The notes below the pieces were generated by a model. The model saw only the letters and a program-made list of their open reading frames with translations. It did not search any database and was not told where the DNA came from. Positions 44,186 through 57,169 of a stretch of DNA of 64,000 nt are shown here, one piece after another. The stretch comes from Dirofilaria immitis (lineage: Eukaryota; Nematoda; Chromadorea; Rhabditida; Onchocercidae), in the NCBI GenBank assembly GCA_024305405.1, contig JAKNDB010000086.1, positions 1,239,001 to 1,303,000 of the forward strand, in the 5' to 3' direction. Position 1 is the stretch's first letter. Every line of letters starts with the position of its first letter. A program made the position numbers and the translations under genes.

Positions 44186-47100
44186 TTAACTCTTGGAGAC
44201 AATCATATGCAAAACATTCATGATTAAAGAATAATTAGCAACATACTCAGTACGATTAGATGAGATAACAGATGACGTATAGGAACGCATAAGAGATGAT
44301 AAGAAATCAAGCCGATCTGATGAACTGTGGTCTAAGCACCATTTTAAATATTCTTCCAATGACCAATTAGCTGAGATATGTGGCGACAATAACGTTCCCT
44401 CACTCGTACTTATCAGTAACTGTACAACAAACCAAAATGGTAATGATTCCGATTGCGCTAGCTGCTCCGCGGACAGTTTGAAAGCGTTAACAAACTGAGA
44501 CATAGCAGGTAAAAGAGAAGATTGTACATTGTATAAAGAAAGTCCATGATCGGCAATATACTGTAAATCAAAAGACAAATGTGAGAGTTGATCTGGAGAA
44601 AGAGGTCGCAAAAGTGAAGAAGTTAATAAAAATAATTCAATGACATAATCCAGAAACGAACTCAACACTTCTTCAGAACCAGCAAATTTCAAAAATGATG
44701 AATGGGATTGAAAAATACGAAGATAGTAGCATAGTTCCCTTACATACGGAGATGGATTATTTAACTTCTCATTATGCATAGATAACAAAATTGTGAAAAC
44801 GGATGAACGTGCTACATCCATTAATGCTTCTTGAACTTGTTGAGAAATTCGTACAAGAGGTTCATTCTGTTTCGGCCAAGATAAACTTAACATGTGTGCC
44901 ACAGAGACTAAAGCATAATTTTGAATCTAAAAATCAATTATAAAGTGTACATTATTTTACTTCTATTATCAAGTAAGAAAAAATAACTGCAGAAAACTGA
45001 TTGCATTATGTTCAAAGAGTCAAAAATATGAAAGTTGTTGCATTATTCTGTTCTGTAAATAATTGTCTGAAATCCGTTTATTTTAATTCCAAAATCAATA
45101 TTTTGTCTAATTGTTTGTATCGATCCACTACTATAATTCCAAACCAAATCTACTTTGTTCATCAAATAACACGTTGAAAAATTTAATGTAGTGAAATATT
45201 ATGACTGAAAAATTGTTTGTATTGATCACTACAGCTATTCCATAAATAATCACTATTCATATTTACCTGGGCAGTGCTGAGGCGCTCACTCAGTTGAAGT
45301 GTAGGTGGATCCAAAACAAGACGTTGCTCAATTTTTTGCGCAATCAGTTGAATCACTTTTGTCACATTAGTCTCCATTTCTTTATTCAGCTCTGCATCCC
45401 ATTCCACGCTTTTCAATTCCTCTTTAATCGCGGAGTCGATCTTTAAAAATTTCCTTGTTATACGAAATTTCAGAATAATAAGACTTTATTATTAATCCAG
45501 ATAATCAAATTGTAATAGAAAAAAACTAGATATATTAAGCATACCTTCTCTACAGAAAAATTTGGTAAATTGTTTTCTTCAAAAGCGTGTTCAACTACTT
45601 TAAACATTCTGCCAAGAGCATGAGACAACACAGCTCTGCGAAGAGGTTGAAGACTTTGATCCAAAGGTTGCACAGCTTTTGCAGGATACATAGATAAGAT
45701 TTTTGAAAGAAGTTGTACAAAACGAGTAGCATAGAAAGCATTTTCAGAAATACGTCTTGAAACAACTTTCGCAAGCTTTCCACAAAATTCTGTGATAATT
45801 TCCATATTTAACAAAGAATACTGTTCCAGTGATATCTGAAAATTGAAAATCTAGGAATACAATGACCAATTTCCAATTTTTTAAACTTACGCACCTCATG
45901 CCTTTAATTTTCAATAATTTCATTTATGGTGAGTCTCGCTTAAGACCGACTTAATATAAATTAATAGCAAATACTTACAAAGCGACCAAAAGAAGCACAC
46001 CTGAATTTGATTTACTATCTGAGGAAGAAGTTTTGACGCCACTGCATTGCTACTATTAAGCTGTAAAATTGGCCATCTAAGCGTTTGGTGTTTTCTTCTA
46101 AAAGTTGATTGATCTGAAAATCCAAATAAGCATATTTTATTTGCAAAATTACTAAACCGAATTTCGCAAACTGGAAAAAGGGATTTCGACAAAACAAAAA
46201 TTGTTTGATTCAGGTAAATCTGACAAAATATGATGTTCTTAAATTGCTAGGCTACCAAATCTAGAATATTTACCTCATTTTCATATGATGACAGATTATT
46301 CAATGCATGAACACAAGAAGAAACAAGTGGTGCACTAAGATTTTCAAGTGAAGATTTTAGATGACTAGCTATGTTTTGTCTGGCTTCAGTAGTTAACCTT
46401 GGTATCTGCAAAGCAACTTTCTTCGCAATGTAAAGCAACTTTTTCGCAATGTAAATTAAAACAATTGTGAACTGAGTTTTTTTTAATCTAAAAGTTTGAT
46501 GGACTGTGGAAATGATAATTATATTAGTCATACCGACAGCAAAATCATTTCACGCGTACTGTTCAAATCTTTCAAACATAGCATCTCAGTTGTAATTGCT
46601 TCCAATTCACAAATTATTTCTGAACGTTTCACCAATTCAGTCTCACTTTCAAGTTTTCCAATTAGATGTTCGCATCTTAAAGAATTTCAAACTAATATTT
46701 GGAATATTGGCTGAATTCATCCTGTACCCGCTGATGATGAAATCATTTAACAATACCTATTAGCTGATGCCAAAATCCGTCTCAATGAATATAATTGTTC
46801 AAGTCTGTTTGTCGTCTGATATAATCCTTGATATTCAAATTGAAATCTTTCACTCAGTTCTCTACATTTCTTATAGAGGTAAGACATTTCACGATTGATA
46901 CTTGTTTGTATACGATCTAAATTCTGCAGAGCACTTGCCTGCTCCACCAAACGAGGATGATGTTGCTCTACCTGTGAAATTCTAACCAAAATTAGGATAC
47001 ATGAAAAACAAATGCTACCATTTAGCCAGTCTCAGTTAAAATAAAATAAAACTTACAGCTTCTCGAATCTGGCGACCAATATTTTCTTTAACAGAATTAA

Positions 47101-47208
47101 TTTTTCCAAGAAGAGTTTCTTCATCGATTCTAATTGCTGCAACCAGTTCTTCGGCATATGCTTTCCAATTAGATCTCCCCAAATGCAATTTTCTAAGTTT
47201 TCCTCCAT
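44186..47208 (-). CDS. COG5: Conserved oligomeric Golgi complex subunit 5
   Basis: Eight exons: 47208-47057, 46971-46757, 46675-46534, 46405-46274, 46113-46001, 45835-45545, 45440-45267, 44926-44186. COG5 is in lobe B of the COG tether for retrograde transport within the Golgi. The N-terminal part has HPRLVEQASALQNLDRIQ; the centre has FCGKLAKVVSRRI and LDQSLQPLRRAVLSHALGRM; the C-terminal exon has ELFLLTSSLLRPL, then FWFVVQLLISTSEGTLL and NWSLEEYLKWCLDH, matching the C-terminal half of COG5. Two one-base losses break the frame: in the first exon at 47187-47192 and in A4 at 46065-46068. With one base added to each, all eight exons connect in phase from ATG (MEENLEN) to stop, giving about 615 residues; vertebrate COG5 is longer. 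Confidence 0.92.
46410..46453. repeat. Tandem duplication, 22-base unit, two copies
   Basis: AAGCAACTTTCTTCGCAATG is followed directly by AAGCAACTTTTTCGCAATG. It lies in the COG5 intron just upstream of the exon ending at 46405 and duplicates the TTGC context of the acceptor region. Confidence 0.75.
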
Positions 47209-47921
47209 TTGTATCACAAAAAAAATAGAAATTAAACATGAAATAACATAAGATAATTTGATATTTAAAGTTAATTAAAGTCAAAAGAACTGGTTTTCGG
47301 ATTTGTTAAGAAATGAAGCATTCCGGTTTAAATTTATTATCATTATTATTATGTTATCGTACGTTTGAAGAATCGAAAAAACCCTCAATTAATCTTCGTT
47401 CTCTTTTCCGCATTTTTTATGTAAGATAACTGGCTTTATACACCACTTTTACAGTAATAATAATCATTTTAGAATCAGTGCAACAAACATTCATATAAAC
47501 ATAACAATAGTATGACATCCGCTATAAAATTAAATCAAATTATATAATATCATAAATTCTAACAATAAAAATATATATTGGAAAACTAAAGATCACTTTA
47601 CTTTCAAATTATTATCAATCATTAGCCGAATAGCATGTTAGTATTTTCAAATCTTAACAAGACAACTTTTTATACAATCAATGTCCTATTCTTGAATAGT
47701 TGTTGATGTTTAGATAAGATGATCCATTTTTAAATAATAATTGTATAATAGTAAATGATCTTATATTTATCAAAGATTATTGGAGCAAAAATAAATTCTA
47801 TTTATTTCAGTTGTATAATTCAGGAAAGTCAAGAAAACTAGAATTTTAGAATCTTCGAAGACCGCAAATACCATTCATTTTCTCAGTTATCTACAACTTT
47901 AATAATGGTAAACATAAAGTA
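47209..47921. other. Intergenic region between EF-Tu and COG5
   Basis: Very AT-rich, no open exon. A stretch of T precedes the COG5 start (GTGATACAAATGG on the minus strand), which could serve as a trans-splice polypyrimidine region; no TTTCAG sits directly before the ATG. Confidence 0.45.
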
Positions 47922-50543
47922 TCACTGCTGTTGCCTAATAAATTCTTCAAGCCCTTTATCTTTGATATTCTTGAAAGAATCCAAATTAATTGGAGCAAAA
48001 CTTCCCGAATTATGCCACGAGCAATGGTCTTTTACTGCCTTCTCGCATTGTAAATGGCAATAGTTGCCTTACAGGCATTTTATTTACCAGAACCAAATAA
48101 GCTGTACAATGTTCTCCAGGCATTAACATGTCAGATTCTAGATGTAGGCGACCAGCCTGAATAAAACCAATCTAGCTATGCTTAGTAGTTTAGATTGTAA
48201 GAATCGATCTTAAACAAAATAAGAGCATGGGTCTTGAATGAAGAGTGAACCAACCTGATCCCATGTACTACAGAACACTTTTTCAGTAAATCCAGAATGT
48301 ACTGCCAAACATCGCCCACCTTCCTCTTTTGATAATAAGTATAATTCAACCTAAAAATCTAGATATAACTATAATTCCTTTAGCTACAATTTTTTCTAAT
48401 AATTCATGGAACTATTTTGATTACATGAATATTCGTAAGTCTTCAATCGAAAATAAAGCACCTTAAAGAAATTAGATGTGATAATTGCATCTACGGCTCC
48501 AAGCCACATACCTCTCTTCACTGTATTCGCTTTGATTCCACGACACAAAATACCACAGTGCTCACCAGCACAAACCTCAACAAATCAATAAATTTTTTAA
48601 TAACATAATTTGTACTGAGTTTTATAAGAATTTCTAGGGAATCTGAGACATTTACCATGGGAGATCTCTACAGCTGGGCTTATCATGATATGATGACACT
48701 TATGACTACAAGAAATTCTTATCTCCTAAAAGGAGAACCATGCAAAATCTACAGAAAATATTTCCAATATAATGGATAAAACTATATCATAAACCTCAAA
48801 GTATATTACAACAAAATTCATACAAATTGCTTACTTCAGGAACGCTTTTTTAAAAACTTGTATATCTGAAACAACGGAATAAAAGCATTGGCTTTCTCCT
48901 TTGATCTCCACTTTGTCACCTTTCTTGATTTTTCCTTGCTCAACCGTTCCAACAACAACAGTTCCTCTACCAGTAATTGATACTCGCGATGCAATAGGCA
49001 TCAAAAACGGTCTATCCTATACAGGTACATGAAGTTATGCCTTTGTTAAAAAGGTAAAAACTGCAAATTTTCCATGTAAACAGTAAAATTTTTCACTCTT
49101 TGACCGAAGTTTGTCAGCTTTGGTATAATTTTACAAATATGCTTATAATTCTACAGAATTTCTACAAAACTAGTTCCACTAATGTTTAAAAATTAACAAC
49201 TTGCGGCCTCTTTGGAATGGGGATTTTATCCAAAGCCGAAATTAATTTTTCAATGCATTTTCCATCACTCTTCTGTAGAGCTTGCAATGCCGACCCTTCC
49301 ACCACAGTGACTGAATTATCTGTAATAAAAAACATGCTAATACGAAAAGTCTTTTGCGACAATTTTTTAGTTCACAATTTTACGAATTTTCCATTTTGAA
49401 ATAAAAATACCAAAACCTGCTTGGACTTAATTAGTAATTAAGAATTAATGCAGAATTACTAGCTTTAAACCGTTTTAAGATTGCATTTTCGCAATGTCAT
49501 AAAAAAATGACGAAACTGACCTGAGTAACCGTGGTGTTCCAGTAATTCTCGTGCCTCAATCTCCACTAGTGTAACAACGTCGTTATCGACCAAATCCACC
49601 TTATTTATAAATACAACTATGTTAGAAATTCCAACTTGTTTAGCTAATAAAAGATGCTCCTTTGTTTGTGCCATAACTCCATCGGTTGCAGCAATCACTG
49701 AAAATAGAAATTAAATCATCTTTTACAACAAAATTTTCGCCCAGACTTGCATTACTGCTTCGATTTGTCGATTTCAATTCATTTGAAACTTTATTTACAC
49801 GAAATTTACTCCGATAATATTAAATCATATGATAAAACGTACTAAAATAAAAAACAATTCGGTACTTTAAAATATATAATTCTTATTAAACAGCCACTGA
49901 CATTTCATAGTATCTCTACCAGTTTTTTGAAAATCACCTAAAATAGCGACGTCCATCTGTGCAGCACCACAGATCATATTTTTATGAAATCGCTATGGCC
50001 GGGACAATCGACATGGGCATATCGTCGTGTATCACTTTCATAACCGATATGCGCCACATTTATCGTTATGCCTCGTCTTTGCTCCTCCTTTGCCTTATCA
50101 ATTTCTTCGAATTTAATAAACTTTGTTTTTCCTGAAAATGGATTAAATATAGTATTCACTTTTAACTGGCGATACTTTCCGTTTTTAAAAAATGAGAGCT
50201 GTTAGTAGATAAAGAAAGCGAATGTCAATTCATTAGCAAAGATCAACAAAATCTAATATTTCGTGCCTTTTTTTCAAGACAAACGATCTCAACTACTTTA
50301 AATCTGAAGTATTTAACCTTTCGTGGATAGAATTTTAGTGATAGCAGCAGTCAAGGTAGTTTTTCCATGATCCACATGACCTATTGTACCAACATTTAAA
50401 TTTTCTTTCGCAATTTTGGTAATACTTGAAGTGCTTGTAGCATTTCGTATAATACTTGAGGAAAGAAATGAAAATGTTGAAAATTGAAACAGTCGCAATT
50501 GTCCAAATCGACAGTACATTACAGCCATAAAAGGTTTCCGCAT
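47922..50543 (-). CDS. TUFM: Mitochondrial elongation factor Tu
   Basis: Exons: 50543-50318, 50131-49938, 49697-49521, 49319-49201, 49016-48835, 48575-48462, 48350-48255, 48156-47922. EF-Tu brings aminoacyl-tRNA to the mitochondrial ribosome using GTP. The first exon begins [20 protein letters not shown], a basic, acid-free mitochondrial presequence, then [19 protein letters not shown] (P loop). Next come [32 protein letters not shown] and EGSALQAL (the G2 to G5 boxes), domain 2 ([20 protein letters not shown]) and domain 3 ([17 protein letters not shown]). Introns exclude a Wolbachia or other bacterial gene. Four one-base losses break the frame (49979-49983, 48846-48851, 48030-48033, 47997-48000). 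After correction the protein ends with [10 protein letters not shown] plus about 25 residues of tail. Nematodes have two mitochondrial EF-Tu proteins; this tail is shorter than the long extension known for EF-Tu1, so this may be the EF-Tu2 type. Confidence 0.92.
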
Positions 50544-52291
50544 TACTAATGTTAAATTGAACAATAACACAAATATCACTAGGCAATGTTCACTCGCCTC
50601 AATTTCATAAAACAGCTTAATAATTTGAAAAAATGAAATCTTCGAAGTCTTTTGATTTAGAGTTACCTCAATCAATTCCTACACTCACGACATGAATATC
50701 ACAAACTGAGTAAAATCTCAAAAGCTTCGTCTTCCATGCAAATCCTCCTCGCAACTTTGATAATTTTTATCTCCGGCTTCTTCAAACAGTTACGTCGTGA
50801 GATGGTTTATCGCATAGAATCGTTTTGTGTCACACATTATCTACGTGACAATCATTCCCAACAGTCGATGCATGCGAGGAATATTCGTCCTCGTTCATCT
50901 GCGGATATGATTCGGAGGAAAAAGGAAAACCAGTATTATATTGTCGTAGAAATGTTCTTTTCCAATAATACCATGACCAGGTCATACTGCGCCAACCCGA
51001 TACGCTTGATAATATACAAATGCATCACAGAATAGACACAGTTAACGCGATAACCTTCCTATTCATGGCGTATACTATCACAGTATATAGGATCTCAGAA
51101 CACAAAAGATTGACGAACATACCATCTATCACGTCGCACTCAATTCTAACACAAACTTCCAAAATGCTAACATTACGATTAGCTAACGGATAGTACGGTA
51201 GCATCCTAAATAAATATTTGATTTTTAATCTCCTTACTTTTTCACATCACTACTATGTATTATCATCATTAATCATTATTAACACTCAAAAATACTTTAC
51301 AATGACGCATTTATAAATAAGAAAGATTCGATCATTATAAATTTTCTACTACAAGCAGATAATGATTCATTTAAGAAATACAGCACATTAGAGTAAGTTA
51401 AGAAAAAAAACCGTATTTAAAAGTCAAACGCATGCACAACGCGGTCATGTTTTCTGTCTGTCCATGTGGTACTAATGAAAGCCTTTTTCTAATGTCTTCT
51501 CCAAAAAAACTTGCTTTGACTCAAAGCACTAGCTATTACTTATATTAGTCTGCCTTATCTAAACTGGTGCAAATGATACAATCGAAGGTAAATTATTTAA
51601 CTTCAAGTTTTCAGAATTTAAAATGAAAAATACATGAGGTCTGAGAGCAATGTGTAATGCAATGAGTTTCTTCCTCATTCAATTTTAGAATCTAGAACAA
51701 TGAAAAATACAGCAAGAACATAATGGACGAACAGCCATAATGATGGAACGAAAATAACAAACAATCAAAATCAAAAATGTACAAGCTTCGAAGTGAACAT
51801 AAACTTTAAAATCCGACGTCAAAAAACACCAAATGGTATATAAAAATAAAAGAACTACATAAGGGAGATTTTCTATCATTGTTCCGGGTAGCATGGTATC
51901 GAACATTACTTCGTCCCAGTGTAAAGCATTCTTGAATTCTATAAAATAATCAGTACACTTCATACAGATTAGCATTCCGGAATATTCAACTTTCGTTGGG
52001 AGAATGTCAGTGCAGCTGAATGAAAAATAACTAAAAGGGGACGAAGGCAGTGAGGAGAAAAACAAACCCCAAGAAAGTAGATCAAAAATATAAATGATGA
52101 TGACAGATATATGCAAAAAAGATGAAGGTGCAAGGTAAAAATGCTATTAAGAGACAAGCGAGCAAGAATTTTCGAAATACATGCAATGAAGTGCCAAAAT
52201 ATAATTTAGCTTGCAGCATTTCCCTTGTTTATCTCAGCGCTCTTTCAAGTTATCGAACGACAATAACATGGCAATAACGAAAATCTCGTCA
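50544..52291. other. Intergenic region between EF-Tu and casein kinase 1 gamma
   Basis: Contains the EF-Tu upstream region and the kinase 3' UTR. A plus-strand open frame at 50736-51035 starts with a hydrophobic MQILLATLIIFISGFF but has no recognisable family. The rest is AT-rich with no exon I can support. Confidence 0.4.
50736..51035 (+). CDS. Doubtful small open reading frame with signal-like N-terminus
   Basis: Ninety-nine codons from ATG, divergent from EF-Tu and 192 bases from its start codon. Residues 1-16 are hydrophobic and signal-peptide-like, followed by basic sequence (KQLRREMVYRIESF). The composition is slightly less AT-rich than the flanks. No family is recognised and no splice or promoter signal supports it; it may be chance. 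Confidence 0.15.
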   Translation: MQILLATLIIFISGFFKQLRREMVYRIESFCVTHYLRDNHSQQSMHARNIRPRSSADMIRRKKENQYYIVVEMFFSNNTMTRSYCANPIRLIIYKCITE

Positions 52292-55200
52292 TTATTTTTG
52301 TTGTGGAGTCTTTCGTCTTCGACGTCGAAAGCAACAACACCTAAATAATTATTTGTAAAGAATTACAGTGATGTATTGAAACTGCCCTTACTACTAACCA
52401 TGGTTTCTTTTCTTTTTGATGATCAAATCCGAGAAAGTATTCCATATCTAACTAATAAAATTTGCAAATTTTATGGAGCTATGCTAACAAATGTGGGTAA
52501 TCAACTTACTTTACTTCACTATTATCTTCTAAGTGTGCGACAGGCTGCGACCGGCCGCCATTTTCTTCCACTATCTCGCCCACATTTGAATTGATTACCT
52601 CCAAAAATATTTTTCTTCATAATTACATTTTAAATACAGTGATAATAATGCAAAAAAACAACCTTCCGATCCACGTGATATTGTAATCAGACGCTGAAAT
52701 TTTTTTTGTTGAAATTTTCGTTTTACCTAGGAATAAATCATGTAAAAAAACTTTTTTATCGAGATAGTAGTCTTGAAATACTTACTTGAGTAGATCCAAA
52801 ACCACCACCCTGTTGCCCTGCTCCTTGATTTGACGGTTTGAGGATTTCACTTTGTCGTCCTTTCGCAGCACCAACCCGTTTCCCTCACCTTTGTGCGCAT
52901 CACCGGCATGAAGAGAACCCGAAGGAGTTGACTACAATGATAATTATCCAAATTAAAAACATTTCATATTTCTAAATTGCTAAAATGAATGAGATTTCTA
53001 AATATCATTTATCTTTATATATAAATAACTTTCTTTCCATTTCACCAATTCATTCTTCCGACTTGAATTATAATTCTGAGAAACCAAATTTCGCATTCCA
53101 AGTTTCGACAAGTGAATCAAATGAACTACTGATACAAAATGTACAAAAAGTGCAACTGCCAATGTTTCATACACTGTAATGAAAGAGGTAAATTTTTTTT
53201 TAAACAGGTTATTATCATTTAAAAGACAGTAAGCATACCACTTGGTTGAGTTTTGGTGACCAATCAAACTCGTAATCGTATGTATAACCAAGCCTATCAA
53301 GTACCGACTTAAAAAGATTATAGCAATACTCGTAGTCCGGTGTCTCGAAGAAGTCTAATCGACGTGCATATCGTAAATACTGGGCAAATTCTTCTGCAAT
53401 CGCATTCCGATTTCATACAACAAACAATTCATTTAATATAACAAATATTTTAGATAAGAATAATTAGCTCTGATTAGCTTCAAGTACTCAATGTTAATCA
53501 GTTATATTTGTAATAATTTATGCTGCTTTCATCTACCTGATTTTGTCTTGAAGCTATTAAGATATTCAATTCTGAGTCAAATAATTGATTATTTGACTTC
53601 CTCGAAATGATTTCACAAATAGATAGATCTGAAGATATTTTCATTTTTTTCAACTTAACATTATAGATAGCGTTAGTAACTAAGAAGGAGTGATCCACGA
53701 AAGAAGAAATCTTACCGGGAAAACCTTCACAGAGCACTTCAACTGGAGTTGCTCGCTTCGTATCACCAATCTTTTGATACCGCTCTTTGAGCGTGTCGGC
53801 TTTAAGACCTTGCCAAGGCAGTGATCCACGCAAGAAATACATGAACATATGCCCAAGTGCTTCCAAATCATCCCTTCTACTTTGTTCTTTACCCAGATGC
53901 GTATTTATTGACATATACCTCGCTGTTCCTGTTAGCGATTTATGTTCCCTATATGCAATATGCTTACCTGTAATTGATTTTAATTACATTTCATTTATTT
54001 AAATGCTCTCAAAATCCGTCAAAAATTCAGATTAGATTTGTCATAGTGACTAGATTTCTTCTATTTAAATGACAAATTATTGATATAGTTAAATGTGATT
54101 TGCAGTTATTGAGATCCTGTTAATAAAGAGTGAAAAAAAGGGATGGAAACCATGCGCTAACATCCGAAAATATGAAAACTCAAATAATAAAAACCCATGA
54201 ATTATCGATCACTGCAGCATTTTTGGCAAGAAGGAACTTACCAGTATCACAGTCAATATATTCTTTTGCAAGTCCAAAATCGATAATATGAAGTAAATGT
54301 TGTTTCCTAGTTGAATGTCGTCCTATCAAGAAATTTTCTGGTTTTACATCTCGATAAATCAAATGCTTCATATGCACATATTCAATGCGCCTCATCTGTA
54401 AATCAAGAATTATAAATATTTTAATTCTGAATCATAACAAAACGGTTAACTTCTGAAATGTTGTTGAGCCACACATACCAGCTTTGAATTTTCTAATTTT
54501 CCAAAGCGCAAATTGCTTACTAATATGTAGAAATTAGCATGCTAATATATGTATAAGTACAAAGTGCTAAAGAAAAAAATTTCTTGTATATATGAAAAAA
54601 GTGCTAGATCCCACAATAAGCTTTAATAAAATTATTACTGTATATTGCTTGCGTTACATGGTACCTTGCCAAAAATTCATCGTCATTTACTAACAATCGA
54701 TATGTTGATGAAGTGATGCATACTTAAATGGCTATGAATACGCCCGTTTGTCTATAGAATTCTAACTCATTCAAATAAACTATTGGGTGAAGCTGCAACT
54801 GCATTCAATATTATTCCATAATAAAAGTAAACTCTAGACAAATTATACCAGTTGCATTGCGATCATAGCAACAGTTTTCAAGGAGAATTTTCGATCGCAC
54901 AAGTCAAAGAGATCTTCTAAGGAATGTCCTAATAATTCCATTACCAAAGCGTTGTATTTCCCACATGGTCCAAAATAATGTACTTGCGGCAATCCTTCTG
55001 CAAAAGGAATATTGCGAACTCAATCTTAAAGCTCTTTTTAAAATCCAAGAGTATGTACTTACGTAATGAAAACAAGGTAAAATGTAAATGAATAAAGAAT
55101 TCTTCTTTTTCAAAATCAAGAACATCAAAATGTGTCTAAAGTAAAGGATTATATTTTTCTGAAAGATAAATGCTCCTATGATATCAACATCAAACAATTT

Positions 55201-57169
55201 AAATTTGCAAAATTGAAAAAAAAACCCAAAAAAATAAACCATGCTGGCCAAGTAGTTTATAAAAACGATATTCGAGATGAAGCTGAGGCGCTTTACTCTT
55301 CAAGGGTTCCAACTTGATGGCTACATGCTCATTGTTGTATAAATTCTTTCCTAAACGCAATTCTCCAAAATTGCCACATCCAATTTTCTTGCCTACCTTA
55401 AATAAGCTTAAAATTCATATCATCCAGATATAATATTAAGTAAGAACTATTTCGTTTAACATTTTACAACATTTTATTGCGATATTAATCGCATTACATC
55501 TTACACAACGTTCATAAAAAATTTTAAAGTTTTTGGCTGCATATCTCAAAATGCAGGCCAGCAATATTTTTCTTGATCTATTTTTTAATATTGGATTGCT
55601 TTTTATAATTTCGATTTTCGTGAGGGCAGGGAAATTTTTAGACAACACCGAAAAAACTGAGGAAGGTTTCCATTCCATGAAATTTTTTTATCTGAGATTT
55701 GATTAAATTTCAATAATTATATGAAATCAAATGAAGTAGTAAAGTAAAGGTCTAATGATATTAATGCAGGAACAGCTTACCAAACACTGGGAAATGGGTG
55801 ATAAGATTCTCAAATCAATGCAAATATTGTCTTTAGATCTGCGTTTTTTTTTTTAGCTCACGATTTGTACTATATCAGTCTGACCCCCAATATTTTATTG
55901 CTCGTATCAAAAAATTATGAGAAAAATAGCAATGTAAACAGAAATAAAATATAAAATGTGTATCTATTTTTGGCCGTATTTGAAATTTCATTCAATTTTA
56001 TTCTAATTTATCGAAATATTTGAAAATTCACGTAAAAACTCTATTTCGAGAAAGTAGAGTAAGCAAGGAAAAAAGCCAGCCTTTGAATTAAAACGGGTAT
56101 AGATCAACTTACTTCGCGTCTCATTTTTCTTTATAAAACTGTTTTTAAAAATTTAATATGCCATATATGCTAAAATTATATACCCATAATTATTCTCTTC
56201 ATCTTTAATTATTTATATGAAATTAGCTGCTGAATAATCTAATTAAAAAACGAATAAAAGGTTCTAAATTCAGAAAACTGGTTCTCTAATGCAGATATTT
56301 TCAAAACTATATAATGAGGTCATGGTTTCTTTTAAGGATAAGGAAATGAAACATTACTCAAATAAACTAAACCCGAACAATAAGCTTGAAAACAAAGTAT
56401 TAATGATATCATAGCCGGAATAATTATTATTATTATCCCAGACTGTTAATATATTGATTCTAGCAACATGATATGTAATCGATCACACCTTGAAATTAGG
56501 TCCCACCATCAGAACTCCCGATGATGCGGTTGCTGACGGAGCTGCAGAGGCGTTCGGGCTACGCGCGTTCGTCATATCAAATGACTGCGCTGTTACTTGT
56601 GAACTATTGTCTGAAGTATAAAAGAGAAAATATATCACATGAATATTAATGAGCATTATCTCCAAAATGTTTAGAACTTTTATCTTCATGACTTATGGAT
56701 TCTCTGCAAAGCATTATCTTGAGGTAACCAAAAGTATAAGCTCAGTTATACCGATTCACGCAGATCTCAAAAAAGCAGATGATGCCAAATATTAGTTTTC
56801 CTAAATTTATTTCACTAAGCTATCGATGGTTTAGGAGTCTTTAGTCTTAGATGGTTTAACATATTCGAGTTTTACAAATACTTCCCTGATATCTCAGTCG
56901 TCCTCGATAATGGCGAATAATCGCTATTTCTGCTTCGCAAAAGAAATCCAAGTCAGATTCTGTGGAAGAGAGTATAAATAATTAAAAGCAGAGTCGCCAT
57001 AACAGTAAAGAGAAGCAAAAGATTAATAAATTCTAAGAAATTTGACATTAAATACGAAAAGATAAACAAACCGTCTAAAGTTTGCAAAATATGAACGAAA
57101 TGTCGGCCGCCGCCTGGAGATGGCCTTGCGGCTCCAAATAATTTCGACAGATGCTGTGTTGGCACCCGT
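52292..57169 (-). CDS. CSNK1G: Casein kinase I gamma, palmitoylated C-terminus; 5' end unresolved
   Basis: Exons: 57169-57072, 56610-56489, 55396-55240, 54997-54849, 54395-54242, 53967-53716, 53393-53239, 52931-52786, 52340-52292. This is a membrane-bound Ser/Thr kinase; the gamma class phosphorylates LRP6 in Wnt signalling in other animals. Seen are [27 protein letters not shown] (glycine loop), [11 protein letters not shown] (lysine), [15 protein letters not shown] (catalytic Asp), [13 protein letters not shown], and the CK1 signature [18 protein letters not shown]. The last exon is only 49 bases and encodes [15 protein letters not shown], the cysteine cluster plus basic tail that anchors gamma kinases to membrane by palmitoylation. 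All intron phases agree without correction. The 57169-57072 exon is in phase but its reading ([17 protein letters not shown]) is unfamiliar and upstream coding is unknown. Confidence 0.94.

Noticed and set aside
47922..50543. EF-Tu as a Wolbachia-derived insertion
   Set aside because: The gene has seven introns and a mitochondrial presequence, so it is a nuclear gene for the mitochondrial protein.
52786..52931. Apparent frame break in the casein kinase 1 gamma penultimate exon (a GGG run near 52870 could be lengthened to give a Gly/Gln-rich tail)
   Set aside because: The uncorrected frame ends in phase 2 and joins exactly to the CCCF tail of the last exon; the altered frame does not.
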